Shown here: piece after piece, positions 44,085 to 52,722 of the stretch
How positions within the stretch are numbered: the stretch's first letter is position 1
Layout of the letters: the number at the start of each line of letters is the position of its first letter
Assembly: GCA_037367405.1 (NCBI GenBank)
Contig: JAZKJV010011400.1
Coordinates: forward strand, 8,368,501 to 8,432,500
DNA: 64,000 nt
Direction: 5' to 3'
Source of the DNA: Ottelia alismoides
Taxonomy: Eukaryota; Streptophyta; Magnoliopsida; Alismatales; Hydrocharitaceae
The notes under the pieces: generated by a model
Databases searched by the model: none
The model's input: the letters and a program-made list of their open reading frames with translations, nothing else
What the model was told of the DNA's origin: nothing
Translations under genes and position numbers: made by a program

Positions 44085-44240
44085 AGGCGTGTGCTCAACG
44101 TTCGGTCGGACTGAAATGCCGCTTGAATCCTACCCCAGGCCTACCGCTGACACAATGCTAAGTAATCAGCGCTCGATCGGTTGAAGCGTTTTGCGCAAAA
44201 CCCTCGTTCGGCCGGCCGCTGAGCTCCGGCTTCGGGCGCT

Positions 44241-45851
44241 TTAGCGCATGTCCTTCAGCAAACCGGCTTGAGCCATGTGCGATTTGAGCTGGCCGGTCGG
44301 TGCACCAAAAACGCGTTGGTTGTACAGCGAGATGGCGCGCAGCGAGTGACCACGAGGACCGATGGGCCAATCCTTGTCGCGACGGTCGTAAACCTGCGAG
44401 AGCAGAAATTCCAAGCTCTTGATCACGCGGGGATCGTCCAGTTGGTCAGCCGGCAAGGTGAAGATTAACCACTCCAGGATGTGTCCGGTCGTTTGAACCT
44501 TGCGTTCCATATCGGGCTCGTTCGCCCGGCCTTCAAACCAATCGGTGCTGAAACTGCCGTCGGGATTTTGCAAGGTCCAGGCATATTTGACAAAGTCTTG
44601 CAGATAAACCTCAGCCCGAGCCCAGTGGCCAGTGATCGGCAGTTCGTAGCGCTTGCGCATCATGAGTGCGTAGCTGAGTCCCATCAGGCGGTGCGTGCCA
44701 CCACAGGCCGCGCCGACAACAGGCTGATCCACTTCTTCGCGAACCAATTTTTCGAGGTTCCAAGTGTGTCCGTGATCATCCCGCCAGGTTTGCTGGGGTG
44801 AGAGATAGTGCGACAGCCCGATCAGCTTGAATGTCAGCTCGGATTTCTCGCGGCAAGTGACCATCTCGTAACGTATCAGGTCGTTGACGGTATAGCGCGT
44901 CTTGCCGACGACCACAGGGAAGTTGCGGGGAACGCTCGATTGAGCCAGGATCGCCAGGAATTGTCCTTCGTGTCCCTGCACGCCGGGTCCGACGTTCGTC
45001 CTGAAGCCACTCTTGGTGGACTGAAACATGCGCTGCGTTTTGCAGACGCCGTTGTAACACATCCAACCAATGGCATTGACGCGACGATTGCCGGCCAGAA
45101 TTTCTGTTTCCACTCCGAACGGCAGAATGGTATGCATGACTGCCCAAGGACTACGCTTGGTCAAATTCTCCGGATGGGTGTAGTAGTAGGCCAGGCAAGC
45201 ATTCAAGCGAGCTTCCAAGCGAGTGGCCGCTTCGGTCTTGGCTGGCTTGAGTTCAGGCTTGGCGACCGGCGCTGGTTTGACCTTGGCCTCACTATCTTCG
45301 TCGTCGTGCGTGACCTCTTCAGTTTCGGCGGAAGGAGCATCAAAGGGATGCTCGTCTTGCTCCAGCGGAACATCGTTGAGGTTTTGAGTACTGGTTTCTT
45401 TTGATCCCTCAGCCTCAGAACCTTCCGAGCCAGGACACTCTCCCTGATCCTTCTTCTGTTGCTGCGAGATCGACAGTTCTTTCTTGGTCGCGGTATCCGA
45501 GGCTGGCATCACCTCTGCCGGTTTATCGGCAGTTGCCTTTTCAGGTGGGCTCTCTTCGGCCTGGCCCAGTTCCAAACGTTCTGGCCTGACTTCACGATCG
45601 GGTTTGGCTTCGCGATCAGGTTTGGCTTCGCGATCGGGTTTGGCTTCGCGATCGGGTTTGGCTTCGCGATCGGGTTTGGTAGCGGGCTTAGTGGAGCCAG
45701 AAGCGGCCGGAGGACTCTGACCTTTTCTGGATGATTTGCTTTTGTCATCAGGAGTATCCAGTGCAAGCACCGGCAAACAGATCAATCCCAGCAGTGCCAA
45801 GGTCAACCAGCGAGCAGTCAGGCGTCGGTCCGCGCTAAGCCACTTTTTCAT
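44241..45851 (-). CDS. Exported planctomycete protein with PDREAK repeats
   Basis: ATG at 45851 (MKKWLSADRRL) gives a signal peptide ending near LPVLALDT. A low-complexity region of about 170 residues follows, with the hexapeptide PDREAK repeated in tandem five times (encoded by 18-bp DNA repeats at about 45593-45677) and then acidic stretches. The C-terminal 320 residues are well ordered, with RLNACLAYYYTHPENLTKRSPWAVMH, IGWMCYNGVC, GAACGGTHRLMGLSYAL and WTLQNPDGSFSTDWF; the spaced helical repeats suggest a terpenoid-cyclase-like alpha/alpha barrel. This domain is known to me only as a conserved planctomycete protein of unknown function. Confidence 0.75.
   Translation of the reverse strand: MKKWLSADRRLTARWLTLALLGLICLPVLALDTPDDKSKSSRKGQSPPAASGSTKPATKPDREAKPDREAKPDREAKPDREAKPDREVRPERLELGQAEESPPEKATADKPAEVMPASDTATKKELSISQQQKKDQGECPGSEGSEAEGSKETSTQNLNDVPLEQDEHPFDAPSAETEEVTHDDEDSEAKVKPAPVAKPELKPAKTEAATRLEARLNACLAYYYTHPENLTKRSPWAVMHTILPFGVETEILAGNRRVNAIGWMCYNGVCKTQRMFQSTKSGFRTNVGPGVQGHEGQFLAILAQSSVPRNFPVVVGKTRYTVNDLIRYEMVTCREKSELTFKLIGLSHYLSPQQTWRDDHGHTWNLEKLVREEVDQPVVGAACGGTHRLMGLSYALMMRKRYELPITGHWARAEVYLQDFVKYAWTLQNPDGSFSTDWFEGRANEPDMERKVQTTGHILEWLIFTLPADQLDDPRVIKSLEFLLSQVYDRRDKDWPIGPRGHSLRAISLYNQRVFGAPTGQLKSHMAQAGLLKDMR
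45593..45677 (-). repeat. Five 18-bp tandem repeats in coding sequence
   Basis: The unit on the plus strand is TTCGCGATCGGGTTTGGC, nearly identical in five copies, one carrying CAGG for CGGG. It encodes PDREAK units in frame, so changes in copy number keep the frame. The linker length is therefore likely to vary between strains. Confidence 0.85.
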
Positions 45852-45972
45852 GAATTCAACAGTCTCGTCAAAAAGTCTACATCCATCCATGCAGATCGGC
45901 TGTTATCAGCCACAAGCATCCGGAGGTGCGACGCATGGCTGCGAAGCGACCGGCGGACAACGGCTCCTGCGT

Positions 45973-46719
45973 TCAGCGCAGAGGCCACGATTCCAAGATG
46001 CGGGCCGTAAAACTGGCAGGCTCCGGCTCTGGAACGTTCTCACCATTGAGGTATCGTTTCCATGCGTCGAAGTCTCCCCCAAAATCCCGACCAGTAATCT
46101 GCCGCAAAGAAACAACCGCCTGTTGTTGGATCGCAGGGTTTTTGTGCTCGAGGGCTTCGGCCAGTTGAGCCCGCACATCGGGTGAGTCGAATTTAGCCAG
46201 CGATGCCAAGGCGGCTTGCCGCACATCATCGCTTTCATCTGTTTTGGCAATGCTCAAGAGCATGTCGCGCGCCTGCTGATCGCTGCGCATGGCCCAGGCT
46301 TCGCAGACGGCCAGGCGAACTTTCTCCACTTCATCTGTCGAACCCGCATTAAGGGCTCGCAGCGTCTCAGGCGAATCGATCTTGGCCAGAGCACGGGCTG
46401 CTTGTGCGCGCATCTCGGGACTGGTGTCTTGGGTGGCGATCTGCTCCAACTGAGCAGCCCACTTGCTTTGTTCTTCCGGCGGATAGTCTGCTAATTGCTG
46501 CTTGAGCAACTGCAACTCTTCCAAGCGCTGATAGAAGGTGGGCCCCAGTTCGCGATCGCGTCGCCATTCGCGCTGATGCCAGGGAGAGAGTTTCTTCAAT
46601 TGAAACATCGGGCCATCGGTACAGCCCAGGCCAAATCCCAAGCAGCCAATGATCGACAACCTCAGCCCGACAAGGACCATGCGGCCCAGCCAGTTGTTGT
46701 ACGCGCTGCTAGCAGTCAT
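45973..46719 (-). CDS. HEAT-repeat lipoprotein
   Basis: Start chosen at 46719 (MTASSAYNNWLGRM), with 46740 as alternative; the frame reaches 46965, but that part is encoded by a heptamer repeat. The product (248 residues) has a lipoprotein signal (SIIGCLGFGLGC, lipobox GLGC near residue 33), then a basic region and about four HEAT repeats (for example EMRAQAARALAKIDSPETLRAL, KVRLAVCEAWAMRSD, DVRQAALASLAKFDSPDVRAQLAEAL). Such repeats bind other proteins. A BBP7-type barrel gene lies upstream in the same direction. Confidence 0.78.
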   Translation of the reverse strand: MTASSAYNNWLGRMVLVGLRLSIIGCLGFGLGCTDGPMFQLKKLSPWHQREWRRDRELGPTFYQRLEELQLLKQQLADYPPEEQSKWAAQLEQIATQDTSPEMRAQAARALAKIDSPETLRALNAGSTDEVEKVRLAVCEAWAMRSDQQARDMLLSIAKTDESDDVRQAALASLAKFDSPDVRAQLAEALEHKNPAIQQQAVVSLRQITGRDFGGDFDAWKRYLNGENVPEPEPASFTARILESWPLR

Positions 46720-46845
46720 CCAAATGACTCTCCGGCTCATTGCCACACGGGGGCGATATCCACTAACCACCGATCGGGACAGTAGCAAACCCCGCCAGCC
46801 GATTCCAGAGCAGATCTCATGCAGCCAACAGAAGTTTGAAGTTGG

Positions 46846-46905
46846 ATTTGAAATCTGAGATCTGAAATTTGAGATCTGAAATTTGAGATTTGAGATCTTC
46901 AATCC
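46846..46905. repeat. AAATCTC-type short sequence repeat, copy 1
   Basis: A run of related 7- to 8-base units such as GAAATTTGAGATCT and GAGATTTGAGATC. The same type occurs at 59803-59897 and 61911-61960. It lies between two leftward genes. Confidence 0.7.
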
Positions 46906-46974
46906 ATCAATGAAAACTGGCCAGGGCTTACGACCTGGCCAGATAGACTTGCAGACTGGACTCAACCCGGACGG

Positions 46975-48135
46975 CTAGCGATTGATCGCGACACCGAAGG
47001 TGAAACCGGTCATCTGAACGCTGTTGTTACCAGCCCGGAAGCTAGGACCTTGGACGTTGTTCACATCGTTGACCGTTCCGCGGCGGATATTAGATGCCAG
47101 GTTCAAGAAGTCGATGCCACCGCGGACATCGATGTACTTGGTCAACTTGTAGGCGGCTTCGGCCCGTACCTCAAAGCCTGGAACAAAGCTGGTTGTGTTC
47201 TTGGGCTTGAGCAGCGTGGGGAACGTGGTTCTCTCGATCAACACTTCTGCACCTGGACCGGTACCATCATACTGAGTCGTGATGTTGTAAAAGCGTTGTT
47301 CTTCGCGGCGAAAGTTGCCTAGACCGAAGGCTCTTAACTCGCTCGACAGGGTCCAGCGTCCAACATGATTGAAGTAACGGAAGCCTATGTGTCCACCGAG
47401 CATGCGGTTTTGAATTCGCCAATCGGCTGTATTCAAGATTTCGGTCAGGTTTTCCGCAGCCAACGTACCGTCAGTCAATTGGAGTCGGCTGGTCTGGTAA
47501 GTCTGGTTCAGCGAGTAATCTTCGAAGTTGCTGTAGCGCAAGCCCAGCAGAGGTTCGAGAATGCCGCCGTAACGGTAGGGTTCCATCCGGAATGTCTTGT
47601 TGACTTCAAAGCTCGAATAAGCGGCTACGTTCAGGCTGTCACCTAGCACATAGGTGCGTTCGCCAGTGATGTAGTCATTCCGATCGATCGAAGGGAACAA
47701 GGGGTCAGTGACACCACCGTCATCGTCTTCGTTGAACACGTTGATACGTGGGATCGTGACCTTGTCGTAGATGTTGGGCCCGCCCATATGGCGAATGGTG
47801 AACAGCCAGCCCGAATCCTTTTGATTCATTAGACCGAACTCGTAACGGTTGGCCCAGGTGAAGTCACCGCCACCGTTGGGAGCCTCTTGTCGGCTGCGCG
47901 ATACGAGCGTGTACTCACGATCGTACGTTCCGAACCAACCGACATTGGCTCGTTTGCGAGGAGCCAGCTCCTCTAGGTAATCCGCATCCACTGGCGCCAT
48001 GAACTGCCAATCAGGATCAAACTCCATCGGGTCCGCGAACGGGTGCCAGGCCTGCCCGCGTACAGTGGATGGGATCGCTGCAAGTGCTAGGATGGCTGCC
48101 AGTCGGCACACTTGGTTGAACATCGACATAATCAC
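46975..48135 (-). CDS. BBP7-type outer-membrane beta-barrel protein
   Basis: The 386-residue product has a signal peptide (about 1-27, ending STVRGQA), then alternating amphipathic strands rich in Tyr, Phe, Arg and Asn, such as WANRYEFGLMNQKDSGWLFTIRHMGG and HIGFRYFNHVGRWTLSSELRAFGLG, and ends in aromatic/strand residues MTGFTFGVAINR, typical of an outer-membrane barrel. The pattern matches the BBP7 family known from Blastopirellula and relatives. Role in transport or structure is unknown. The gene lies upstream of the HEAT lipoprotein. Confidence 0.8.
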   Translation of the reverse strand: MIMSMFNQVCRLAAILALAAIPSTVRGQAWHPFADPMEFDPDWQFMAPVDADYLEELAPRKRANVGWFGTYDREYTLVSRSRQEAPNGGGDFTWANRYEFGLMNQKDSGWLFTIRHMGGPNIYDKVTIPRINVFNEDDDGGVTDPLFPSIDRNDYITGERTYVLGDSLNVAAYSSFEVNKTFRMEPYRYGGILEPLLGLRYSNFEDYSLNQTYQTSRLQLTDGTLAAENLTEILNTADWRIQNRMLGGHIGFRYFNHVGRWTLSSELRAFGLGNFRREEQRFYNITTQYDGTGPGAEVLIERTTFPTLLKPKNTTSFVPGFEVRAEAAYKLTKYIDVRGGIDFLNLASNIRRGTVNDVNNVQGPSFRAGNNSVQMTGFTFGVAINR

Positions 48136-48344
48136 CTTCCACCGCTTCCAAACGGATCGCCCCCGCGCTGGTCAACCTCTCGTCTGACAGGGACCATAGC
48201 GCACTCAAAATTCTGGTTGTGACGGTAGTATCGGATGATCCGTCGCCCCGAGTTGAGTCACATTAGGTTGACCTTATCGGAAATATCGCTGCGGACCAGG
48301 AAAGAGCTCCTGGTGCTATCATTAGTCAATCGCAGCCCAAGAGT

Positions 48345-49793
48345 TTAAGCGGCTTTATCAGTGACCACGATTTCAGCCGTGGTTGCCGCTGGCGGAACAG
48401 GCGCTTCGATCGTCGCCAAGACCGGTGTACTCATCGTCCCAGACGCTGGACGCACTCCCCAGACGCGCCAAGCCAACTCCAAGGGTCGACGCGGTAACGG
48501 AATCGGATCGACGCGCAACAGCAGCCCCAGAGCCGCCAGGCGTCCGATGCTGGACATCGCAAATATCGTGCAATACGACGACAGGCTCGGCCCCAAGGCA
48601 CCCAGCACATAACCGCCGATCAAACTGCCCGTGCACCAGGCAAACGTATTGGCCAGGTTGTAGATGGTCAACATGCGAGCCCGTTGCGGTACAGGCATCG
48701 ATTCGAAGAACATCAAAAAGAAACCCAGCTCATAGGCCGCCCAAAAGGTGCCGCTGAGAATTTGCACGCACATCACCCAGGCAAACGACTGACTGATGGT
48801 CCACAAACTGGCCAGGGGCACGATAGCAATCCCGCCCAACCACAGCAGGAATCGCGGCCCACGCCGACTGGCTACATTGCCCCACAACGATAGCGACACG
48901 GCCTTGGCTACAAACGCAGTCGCCACCAGGACAACATAGGCTGCATAGTCAAAATGCAACTGCTTTAACATGTAGGGCGTAAAGTATGGACCGGAGATCT
49001 GCACCATCCCCTGAACCACGACCAGGTAGGTGATCAAACGCATGCCACGTGGATTGCTTGGATTGCCAGCACCAGCCACCTGCGCCTCAGATAAATGCTT
49101 GACCAGATCACGAGCCTGCGCGGATTCCTGATGCGCTAGCAGCAGCCCGACCGAGGTAAAGCGGCATATGCATGCAAACGCAAAGATCAAGGCGAACGCC
49201 GTCAGAACCCAAGTACTACCGGCTTGCTGCAGCAACAAACCACCCAACAGAAAGCCACTGAGGGTCAGCAGTTGACTGACGCGTGTGCGTTTGGCAAAGA
49301 ACCGCGAGCGAACCTTACTGGGCACCAGGTGCCCGATCCACGTATTCCAGGCTGGACCAGCAGCCAAGCCTCCCGCCCAGTACAACGAAGCAATCAGCAG
49401 CAAGGCCGCCGGCGAAAGACTGCCCCAAAGACCGGCCAGGACCAGCGGCACAAGACTGAACGCTTGGATCGCCGCGCTGATGACAATCCAGCTTTTGTAC
49501 GAGCCCAGTCGGGCAATGGCCCACGGTGAAATCGTCTGCAGAATACCACCGACCAGCATCGGCGCGCTGGCCACAATGCCAGCTGTCACTTCGCCCATGC
49601 CTAGGGCAAGGGCGAATGCAGGCAGGTAGGTCTCACCCATGCCCACCATGGCCCCGTAGGCTCCGGCTTCGCTAGTACTAAGAACCAGGTTGCGCCGCAG
49701 ATGAGGAAAACGTGCCGAGGGCTGAGGGGCAGACATTGTTCGGGCGAGCGCGACTTGCTCGCGCCCGTGTGCAGTGGAGGACATATAGGTCAA
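48345..49793 (-). CDS. MFS transporter
   Basis: The 482-residue product has 12 hydrophobic segments. After a polar N-terminus of about 35 residues comes EAGAYGAMVGMGETYLPAFALALG. The cytosolic loop between helices 2 and 3 is short, and the loop VPSKVRSRFFAKRTRVSQ after helix 4 is rich in arginine, as in MFS drug/sugar branches. The C-terminus is a Pro/Ala/Thr-rich tail. ATG at 49734 (MSAPQPSARFP) is a possible shorter start. Substrate unknown; no linked metabolic genes. Confidence 0.82.
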   Translation of the reverse strand: MTYMSSTAHGREQVALARTMSAPQPSARFPHLRRNLVLSTSEAGAYGAMVGMGETYLPAFALALGMGEVTAGIVASAPMLVGGILQTISPWAIARLGSYKSWIVISAAIQAFSLVPLVLAGLWGSLSPAALLLIASLYWAGGLAAGPAWNTWIGHLVPSKVRSRFFAKRTRVSQLLTLSGFLLGGLLLQQAGSTWVLTAFALIFAFACICRFTSVGLLLAHQESAQARDLVKHLSEAQVAGAGNPSNPRGMRLITYLVVVQGMVQISGPYFTPYMLKQLHFDYAAYVVLVATAFVAKAVSLSLWGNVASRRGPRFLLWLGGIAIVPLASLWTISQSFAWVMCVQILSGTFWAAYELGFFLMFFESMPVPQRARMLTIYNLANTFAWCTGSLIGGYVLGALGPSLSSYCTIFAMSSIGRLAALGLLLRVDPIPLPRRPLELAWRVWGVRPASGTMSTPVLATIEAPVPPAATTAEIVVTDKAA

Positions 49794-49914
49794 GCATCTT
49801 GCTTTAGGATAGTCAGAGCGAGTCGAAAGAATAGCGACTCGCTTGACTCAATCAAGATCAACCTTTTGGTCACTTACCGTCCACTGACGCATCCAACGAA
49901 CGACCTAAACAGGC

Positions 49915-50421
49915 TTACTTCGGCGCAAGGGTGCAGATCATGCGCTTGCCGAGTTGTTGTGGAGAAGATTCCAGCTTTCCAAACTCGAGCAACTCCTGAA
50001 CAACATTTTCCATAACGCGGCGGCCTTCTTCGACGTGAGCCATTTCGCGTCCACGAAAAATTACAGACACTTGGACTTTGTCTTTGTGCTGCAGGAATCC
50101 TTTGGCTTGCTTGACCTTGAAACCGATGTCATGTTCCCCGGTCTTAGGACGTAGACGAATTTCTTTCGTCTTGCCATGGTGGGCATGCCCCTGTCCATGC
50201 TTCTTCTTACTCTTCTCGTACTTGTATTTGCCGTAATCCATAATGCGGCAAACCGGTGGCTTTTCATTGGGCGCCACCTCAACCAGATCCAACCCCACGT
50301 CGCGTGCCCGCGCCAAGGCGTCGTCGGTGGAAAGAATGCCGAGCTGTTCACCTTCATCACTGATCACTCGGACTTGTGGAATTCGAATCTGATTGTTAAC
50401 TCTGGTCTGATTGCGGTCGAT
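49915..50421 (-). CDS. infC: Translation initiation factor IF-3, start codon AUC
   Basis: The first standard start in frame is GTG at 50367, but it would remove the conserved N-terminal segment [12 protein letters not shown], which is encoded in the same frame just upstream. An in-frame TGA lies at 50434-50436, and no ATG, GTG or TTG occurs between it and 50367. ATC at 50421 has GAGAGGA at 7 bases upstream and gives 168 residues, the normal IF-3 length, with N-domain (about 1-75) and C-domain ([27 protein letters not shown]). IF-3 itself rejects non-AUG starts, so such a start is self-limiting, as with AUU in E. coli infC. Confidence 0.9.
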   Translation of the reverse strand: MDRNQTRVNNQIRIPQVRVISDEGEQLGILSTDDALARARDVGLDLVEVAPNEKPPVCRIMDYGKYKYEKSKKKHGQGHAHHGKTKEIRLRPKTGEHDIGFKVKQAKGFLQHKDKVQVSVIFRGREMAHVEEGRRVMENVVQELLEFGKLESSPQQLGKRMICTLAPK

Positions 50422-50726
50422 CGCTTTGTCCTCTCATGCTAAACCAGGTCGATATTTGAAAGTCGCTCTATGCTCAGCAGACCTGATGCCAAACAGTAGA
50501 GAATTTGGGGCAAGTGGGTGCCCGTTCCAGCGTGAGCCAGTTTCCGCGTGTCCTTTGCCGAATGTGCCTGCACAGCACTAAGGGCACTTAACTCTAACAC
50601 ACGTAACGGTTAAGGAGCTTTGGGCGCACAAAGTATCTCATAAAATCCACCCAAAAGTCAAGCTAATACTCTTGACTAGCGCCAAGAAACTTGCGGGCGG
50701 GCGAGGCGCTGCGGCCTGCGATGACA
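50422..50726. other. infC leader and spacer
   Basis: No gene is seen. The region contains the infC promoter candidate (50632-50661) and about 200 nt of leader. An ATG at 50438 opens a short frame out of phase with infC that stops after 13 codons; it may matter for infC translation. Confidence 0.45.
50632..50661 (-). promoter_or_regulatory. Candidate infC promoter
   Basis: On the minus strand TTGACT (50656-50661) and GATACT (50632-50637) are 18 bp apart. This predicts a leader of about 205 nt before the infC start. Confidence 0.4.
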
Positions 50727-51251
50727 CTACTTAATAAAAATGCCGTCGGCGCTGAGGACCAGAATGTCCAGCGAATTGACTTCACCAGTACCGCGAATGA
50801 CAACCTGGTGCCCCTCTTCCACCCCCAGCAAGCTCTTGGCATCCAGATTCAGCGGTTCCCCGCTATCACCGACGATCTGCACCATCGCCAGGCGTTCATT
50901 CTTGCTGCGTTTGCAGAACACGCAGTCGCTTTCATCATCGCCATTTCCGTGCGAGTGACTGGCGACCGTTGGGTGCGCGTCCTCAACGACGAACATGGCT
51001 TTGCCAGCTTCCCAAGTCGGCTGACCGGCCACACCCAAACGGCCGACGATCACCATCGGGCTCTTGGCCGGCAACTTGCGAGCCTCGGTAATGAGAATCG
51101 GACCAGCCGGTGCTTCCTTCAGCAAGTACTTGGCCCGGGCCTCTTGAATCTCTGGCGAGACGGAAGGCGTCGGCTCACAACCTACCAGCACCAGAGACAG
51201 CATGGCACTGGCAAGGATCATGGGCTGTCCAATCAGGAACCGTCGCATCAT
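50727..51251 (-). CDS. Hypothetical lipoprotein with CxxC motif
   Basis: The 174-residue product has a lipoprotein signal (lipobox LVGC, Cys25), then a domain with VIVGRLGVAGQPTWEAGKAMFVVEDAHP, a His/Gly/Asp-rich loop leading to CVFCKR, and strands that end VVIRGTGEVNSLDILVLSADGIFI. The fold looks like a small beta-barrel (OB-like), and the CxxC with nearby histidines could bind metal or form a disulfide. Function unknown. The next lipoprotein gene is upstream in the same direction, 15 bp away, so the two probably form an operon. Confidence 0.7.
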   Translation of the reverse strand: MMRRFLIGQPMILASAMLSLVLVGCEPTPSVSPEIQEARAKYLLKEAPAGPILITEARKLPAKSPMVIVGRLGVAGQPTWEAGKAMFVVEDAHPTVASHSHGNGDDESDCVFCKRSKNERLAMVQIVGDSGEPLNLDAKSLLGVEEGHQVVIRGTGEVNSLDILVLSADGIFIK

Positions 51252-51266
51252 TTCACCTGCCCAGAC

Positions 51267-51740
51267 TTATTTGGCCGCTTCCAAGGTTTCGACATGCTTG
51301 GCGATATCGGCGCCAGTGTCTGCATACTTGACTTCTTTACCATCGTGCATGGCTCCGTCGATAGCACCATAGCCATCCAGCAAGCCCTTCACGGCGGTCT
51401 TGGCACCTTCTTGCTTGTCGGCAGCCACCGTGCTGACCTGCTTTTCAATGGCTTCTAGCACATGGCCAACATCATGCAAAGCGTCATGAGCATCATCAGG
51501 CTTACCGGCTTCGAAGGCCGACTTGATCTGGTCGTGCAACTTGCGCAGTGTACCGACTGATTCGGCGTAGTTGCCCATGGCCAAGTCTTCATGGTCGTGG
51601 CCATGCGTATCAACCTTAGCCGGCGTGTTGGCCGCAGGCTTTGGAGCATCACAGCCGGTCACCCCCAGCATCAAGCCACCAGACAGAAGGGCCACGCTGC
51701 TCCAACGCATTCCCACGCTCAAAACACGACTTACCTGCAT
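51267..51740 (-). CDS. Small His-rich helical lipoprotein
   Basis: The start at 51740 (MQVSRVLSVGMRW) gives a lipoprotein signal with lipobox VTGC near residue 30; the longer frame from 51812 has no support. The mature 130 residues are helical, with a THGHDHED cluster after the signal and repeated His residues (DDAHDALHDVGHVLEAIEKQ), which suggests a four-helix bundle like that of cytochrome c' or a metal-binding protein, but there is no CxxCH haem site. Probably co-transcribed with the CxxC lipoprotein. Confidence 0.7.
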   Translation of the reverse strand: MQVSRVLSVGMRWSSVALLSGGLMLGVTGCDAPKPAANTPAKVDTHGHDHEDLAMGNYAESVGTLRKLHDQIKSAFEAGKPDDAHDALHDVGHVLEAIEKQVSTVAADKQEGAKTAVKGLLDGYGAIDGAMHDGKEVKYADTGADIAKHVETLEAAK

Positions 51741-51895
51741 CGCTATCTCCCTAAGTTTGAAAAACATACCCAACTGGTATCTTATTGTCTCAGCTCGCTC
51801 CGCGAAAGGCAACGCACCCTTAATTCGATCTGCCGCTTGACCCAGTTAACACTCCCTACGAATCCAAGCCACCAATTGTTCACTGCCCCTTAAAT

Positions 51896-52036
51896 GGACA
51901 GCGTCACTTGGCAAGCCAGGTAGCCCCCGCCTGCTGGACGGTGGACGCGCATATCAACGCTTTCCACCGCTTGGCAGCGGTGGCTACGAAGGCTGAAAAG
52001 CACGAAACTGCCCAGCTTGCCAAGGGGGCGCTCTCC
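51896..52036. repeat. MITE-like element containing a GTAGCCACCG-type repeat
   Basis: The ends GGACAGCGTCACTTGGCAAGC and GCTTGCCAAG-GGGGCGCTCTCC are inverted repeats with a few mismatches. Nested inside, 51920-51987 is a 68-bp GTAGCCCCCG/CGGTGGCTAC element. The pair lies between divergent genes. The same outer ends occur at 30861-31072. Confidence 0.6.
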
Positions 52037-52088
52037 AGGTAGTGTTCGGGCAACGTTCCCAGGCAATTTTCCAGAGAACCGCTAAACC

Positions 52089-52631
52089 ATGTCCCAACCG
52101 TCCCATTTCACAGCCGCGAGTGCTACCTTGCGGCTCCTCCAGAGCCATGAACTGGCTCAGTACGAAACACTGGGCCGCGAGCTGTTCTGCGATACCTTTG
52201 GCCATCTTTACTCCACCGAAGATCTGGAATGCTTTCTGCGCAAAGTCTTTTCACCTCCGTCGGTCGCTCAGGACCTGGCCGGCGGCCGCTTGATTTGGAT
52301 CGCTGAACACTCCCAGCGCTGGATCGGTTACTGCAAAGTCGGCCCACTCAGCCTGCCCGTCCAGCCCAGCCCGGGAGTCGCCGTTGAATTGAAGCAGCTC
52401 TACGTGCATCGTGATTTTCACGGCACGGGCGTCGCCGATCGCTTGATGCAGATGTTCCTGGACTGGGCCGCCACGCAAGAGGCAACCGAACTGTACATCA
52501 GTTGCTGGTCGGAGAATCACCGCGCGTTGGCCTTCTATCGCCGTTATGGCTTTGTGCCTGTGGCCTCTTACCAATTCTGGGTTGGCAATCACGCCGACGA
52601 CGAACGCATCTTGAAACGCATGACCGGCTGA
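52089..52631 (+). CDS. GNAT-family N-acetyltransferase
   Basis: The 180-residue product has the GNAT fold: motif A with the acetyl-CoA pyrophosphate loop RDFHGTGVADRLMQMFLDWA (from residue 108) after the strand ELKQLYVH, and motif B in ELYISCWSENHRALAFYRRYGFVPV. Acceptor substrate is unknown; the relatives modify small amines or protein N-termini. It stands alone between a repeat element and a lipoprotein gene. Confidence 0.88.
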   Translation: MSQPSHFTAASATLRLLQSHELAQYETLGRELFCDTFGHLYSTEDLECFLRKVFSPPSVAQDLAGGRLIWIAEHSQRWIGYCKVGPLSLPVQPSPGVAVELKQLYVHRDFHGTGVADRLMQMFLDWAATQEATELYISCWSENHRALAFYRRYGFVPVASYQFWVGNHADDERILKRMTG

Positions 52632-52722
52632 TTGAATTGGTTTGCTGTTGACTCAGCCTGGGCAGCGGTGGTAGTTACGCCCAGTGGTTGAATTAGCCTA
52701 ACACTTGAATGGCTTAGTTTGC

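Noticed and set aside
46846..46905. CRISPR or phage-like repeat in AT-rich DNA
   Set aside because: Units are 7-8 bases without spacers; a simple sequence repeat explains it.
46720..46965. N-terminal extension of the HEAT lipoprotein
   Set aside because: The added residues (for example ISNLKFQISNFRSQISN) come from the AAATCTC-type microsatellite, and a signal peptide begins downstream.
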